A stretch of DNA of 64,000 nucleotides. It comes from Cranoglanis bouderius (Eukaryota; Chordata; Actinopteri; Siluriformes; Cranoglanididae). Location of the stretch: the NCBI GenBank assembly GCA_023630585.1, contig CM042562.1:12521184-12585183 (forward strand), read 5' to 3'. The notes below the pieces were generated by a model. That model worked only from the letters and a program-made list of their open reading frames with translations. It did no database searches and had not been told where the DNA came from. Positions 61,868 to 64,000 of the stretch are shown piece by piece. Position 1 is the first letter of the stretch, and every line of letters begins with the position of its first letter. The position numbers and the translations under genes are program-made.

Positions 61868-61893
<26 letters not shown>
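61868..61893. repeat. (GT)n(GC)n microsatellite
   Basis: About 24 bp of GT repeat followed by GCGCGCGC, with potential to form Z-DNA. Confidence 0.93.
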
Positions 61894-61897
<4 letters not shown>

Positions 61898-64000
61898 ACG
61901 CATGTGGACAAGTGCGTGCTGAAAGGGCAAATACAGCTCCCTTGTTAGTTTAATTTCTATTCCACAATGACTCAAATGAAACGGCATTGCATGTTGCCCC
62001 TGGCCATGTGACATGCTTTAACATTCAGCACTGAATCTCAAGCAGAGCATGCAAAGTCTAACTCACACCACACACACGTACACACCGACTATTAGCCTAC
62101 CCCTCATCTTTCCCAGCATTCTGCTCCCAACCAAGCAAAGCCTAGTACATGCACCAAATATGACACACACAATGTGTTTGTGGAAGCATCGCTAATCAAG
62201 CATGATGCTCTGGTGTGATGGGGTCTACAGGGGTCACCCCTGAGAGAAAAAGTCTCCAATCTCTGCTTGGCACACGAAAGAATCGTGCATCGACAGATTA
62301 CCTTTAATGGAAGGAAAGAGAACGAACGAATCGTCAGCTGCAAGTAACGAGCCGAATACTTCTCAAGTGTCCAGTCTGTCATGTGTGTCAATCAGTGAAG
62401 ACCCAAGAACCTAAAGCACGCTTTTAAGAAGGACCCAGGCATCTTCCAGCATTAGAGAGTGATTAACTGACACGCTAATGCCTCAGAGAATGCTCCACTG
62501 ATGGCCAGTGCAATCACTATTACTCTGTCCAACACCCACACACCCCCACACACACAGCCTCCCGCCCTACAGTATTGTGTAAATAATTTAAAACCAACTT
62601 TCCTACTCTCGGACTTTAATATTGCACAACCATACAAGCTACCAAACAAACATCAAAGCCATCCACTCATCCATCACTTCTTTAAAAAAAAAAAAATATA
62701 TATATTTACATTATTAGCCTGCATGGCAGTCTTGAAAGTCGCACTAATCAGAGTTAAAGAAGAGAACCACCAGATTCAAATAGATAAACATAGCAAAGGC
62801 CAGAGCTAAAGCCGGATTAGTCCAGAACTCGCACTATACTTCCATTTTTCAGAAGCAGCATTGCAGGATGACTTGCTCAATGAAAATAAGGCTTAGGACA
62901 GGAAAGGATTTTGGAACGAGGGCTTTTCTGCAACAGATGTGCGGAGGGGCGTCATTCCTTTTGAGTTTGAGGACTCCACACAACCTGATCCGGTTTTCAC
63001 TGGCCAAATTCTGTTTTATATGTTATGAAGTATATGTATGTAGCGTGGCTCGCGAAAAGGTGCTTTGGCTGCATTCTAGAAATAATAAATAAATAAATAA
63101 AAAACCAACCAACCAAAAAAAAAAAGCCAACACCACTTCAATTTTAAGAATGTGTGTCACCAAAATGAAATGGAAATTTCATTTTTGCCTTGGCTAAATA
63201 TTATAAAGATAAATATTATCTTTCAGCAAAGATCATGCTGGGTAAGAAGCCAGGTTAACAGTCTCAGCTTACATCACCATGCAAAGGAAGAAACCCATCT
63301 CCTCTAGAGTCCACTCCGCTGGCTCTTTGCCACCACTAAGATCTATAAACTGAACTCTCGTGGAGAGAGACCGGATATAAAAAGAGGCATTTGCAATAAA
63401 ATGGGAGCTCTCCAACACTAATCATCAAGGAGATTCAATCTACTGTAGAAGCTGACTATTGTTTCCATTTAAATAAGGGTAGCACGTGATCTTTACACTT
63501 TGGAAAGGAACGATTTGTGGGGAGAGAGTAAGATTTTAATGCACAATAGGAGAGCGAAAGCATGAGACAGCAGTGGGAAGTGTGTCAGAGACTGTGTTGA
63601 GATGCTTAGATCAGAAATGATCTGCTTTTTAAGCCAGTTCACTTATCTGGCAGTAAAGGATAGATGATAGATGAACAGAGGGGAAAGCAGGAGAGAAGAT
63701 GCATGTGGTATGAGTCTATGACTCAATGAGCAATGGATTTAGCATCATGTTGAGTGTGTTAGGAAAGAACAAGGCAGGGGGATTCATTTACCACTGTCAG
63801 GTAGATAAACTGAAATGTTCTTTCTTGTACTTTGCTTAAAGCAGGGGCCTGAGCTGAGAAAGTACCATAAACAGAAAAAAAAGCTTCTTTTTTTTTTTGG
63901 TAGTACCGAGTGCCACCAAAACTTTTGCCACCACAAAACAGGAACTGTGCTTTTTCTATTCTTTACCAAACCAGGGATTTGCATGTGTAGGTGTTTTGGT

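Larger units (their letters stand above)
42950..64000 (-). other. dock1: Large dock1 intron upstream of exon A (partial, 21 kb or more)
   Basis: No further dock1 exon is recognised here on the minus strand. The intron holds tandem repeats, Tc1 derivatives, a GC-rich inverted-repeat element and a candidate antisense promoter, all listed separately. Stretches with nothing recognisable are 43060-43430, 44620-46130, 46610-47150, 49100-50240, 51400-52200, 53430-54850, 54990-56060, 56760-57420, 58090-58630, 58690-60070 and 60840-64000, apart from short simple repeats. Confidence 0.8.

Noticed and set aside
42950..64000. Further dock1 coding exons upstream of exon A
   Set aside because: I scanned the minus strand for exon-like segments with splice sites and DOCK motifs and recognised none. 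One could be missed by eye.
1..64000. DOCK2 or DOCK5 instead of DOCK1 for the host gene
   Set aside because: The motifs FGKMRTDVV, NQYA..L.KKFLDQANFELQ and DMRRQIGFEIRDMWYNLG fit DOCK1 better than the DOCK2 and DOCK5 sequences as I recall them. An alignment would settle it.

Overview
This is a fish nuclear genome window, almost all of it intron and transposon. It is eukaryotic: there are no operons, single-exon genes are rare, and GT-AG spliced exons, (CA)n/(GA)n microsatellites, tRNA-derived SINEs and many Tc1-like DNA transposons are present. The Tc1 families and the SINE are typical of ray-finned fish. The SINE looks like copies common in catfishes, so a siluriform or other otophysan source is my best guess. 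That is recall and cannot be proved here.

Host gene: five exons on the minus strand (42949-42848, 40107-40013, 9549-9471, 9300-9200, 2583-2525) join in one open frame of about 144 codons with consensus splice sites at every boundary. They encode part of dock1 (Dock180), a Rac guanine-nucleotide exchange factor. The part is the helical region between the DHR-1 (C2-like) and DHR-2 (GEF) domains. Transcription runs right to left. Later exons lie left of position 1 and earlier exons lie right of 64000. The introns are about 21 kb or more (right end), 2.7 kb, 30.5 kb, 0.17 kb, 6.6 kb and 2.5 kb or more (left end).

Antisense, inside the large right-hand intron, a CpG-rich stretch at about 57.56-58.06 kb ends in a good plus-strand splice donor. 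It looks like a promoter plus 5' untranslated exon of a gene nested in dock1. In mammals INSYN2A (FAM196A) is nested antisense in DOCK1, so the first exon of the fish orthologue is the leading hypothesis. No coding exon of it is visible.

Transposon load: two near full-length Tc1-like elements with broken transposases (336-1871; 7026-8608); internally deleted Tc1 derivatives at 33.83-34.21, 41.65-42.36, 46.14-46.60 and 50.68-51.40 kb; a Tc1 5' stub at 11.1 kb; another Tc1-type non-autonomous repeat at 29.5 kb; two piggyBac-like MITEs (10.4 and 36.3 kb, the second with a SINE inside it); a PIF/Harbinger-type element with a broken Myb/SANT gene (31.46-32.18 kb); a hAT-like remnant (38.2-38.65 kb); and a GC-rich inverted-repeat element (56.07-56.75 kb). 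SINEs lie at 28.2, 33.2, 36.3 and 54.9 kb. A histone H4 5' fragment at 28.1 kb stops abruptly at a SINE.

Tandem repeats: a roughly 20-bp array rich in TGACTCA (18.3-18.9 kb), a tetranucleotide block (44.0-44.6 kb), a 37-bp minisatellite (47.2-49.1 kb) that makes a spurious 597-codon ORF, a degenerate array at 53 kb, and a 13-bp purine array (60.1-60.8 kb). I saw no new defence-like or operon-like system. The most useful leads are the nested antisense promoter, the TGACTCA array, the truncated H4 and several unnamed transposon families.
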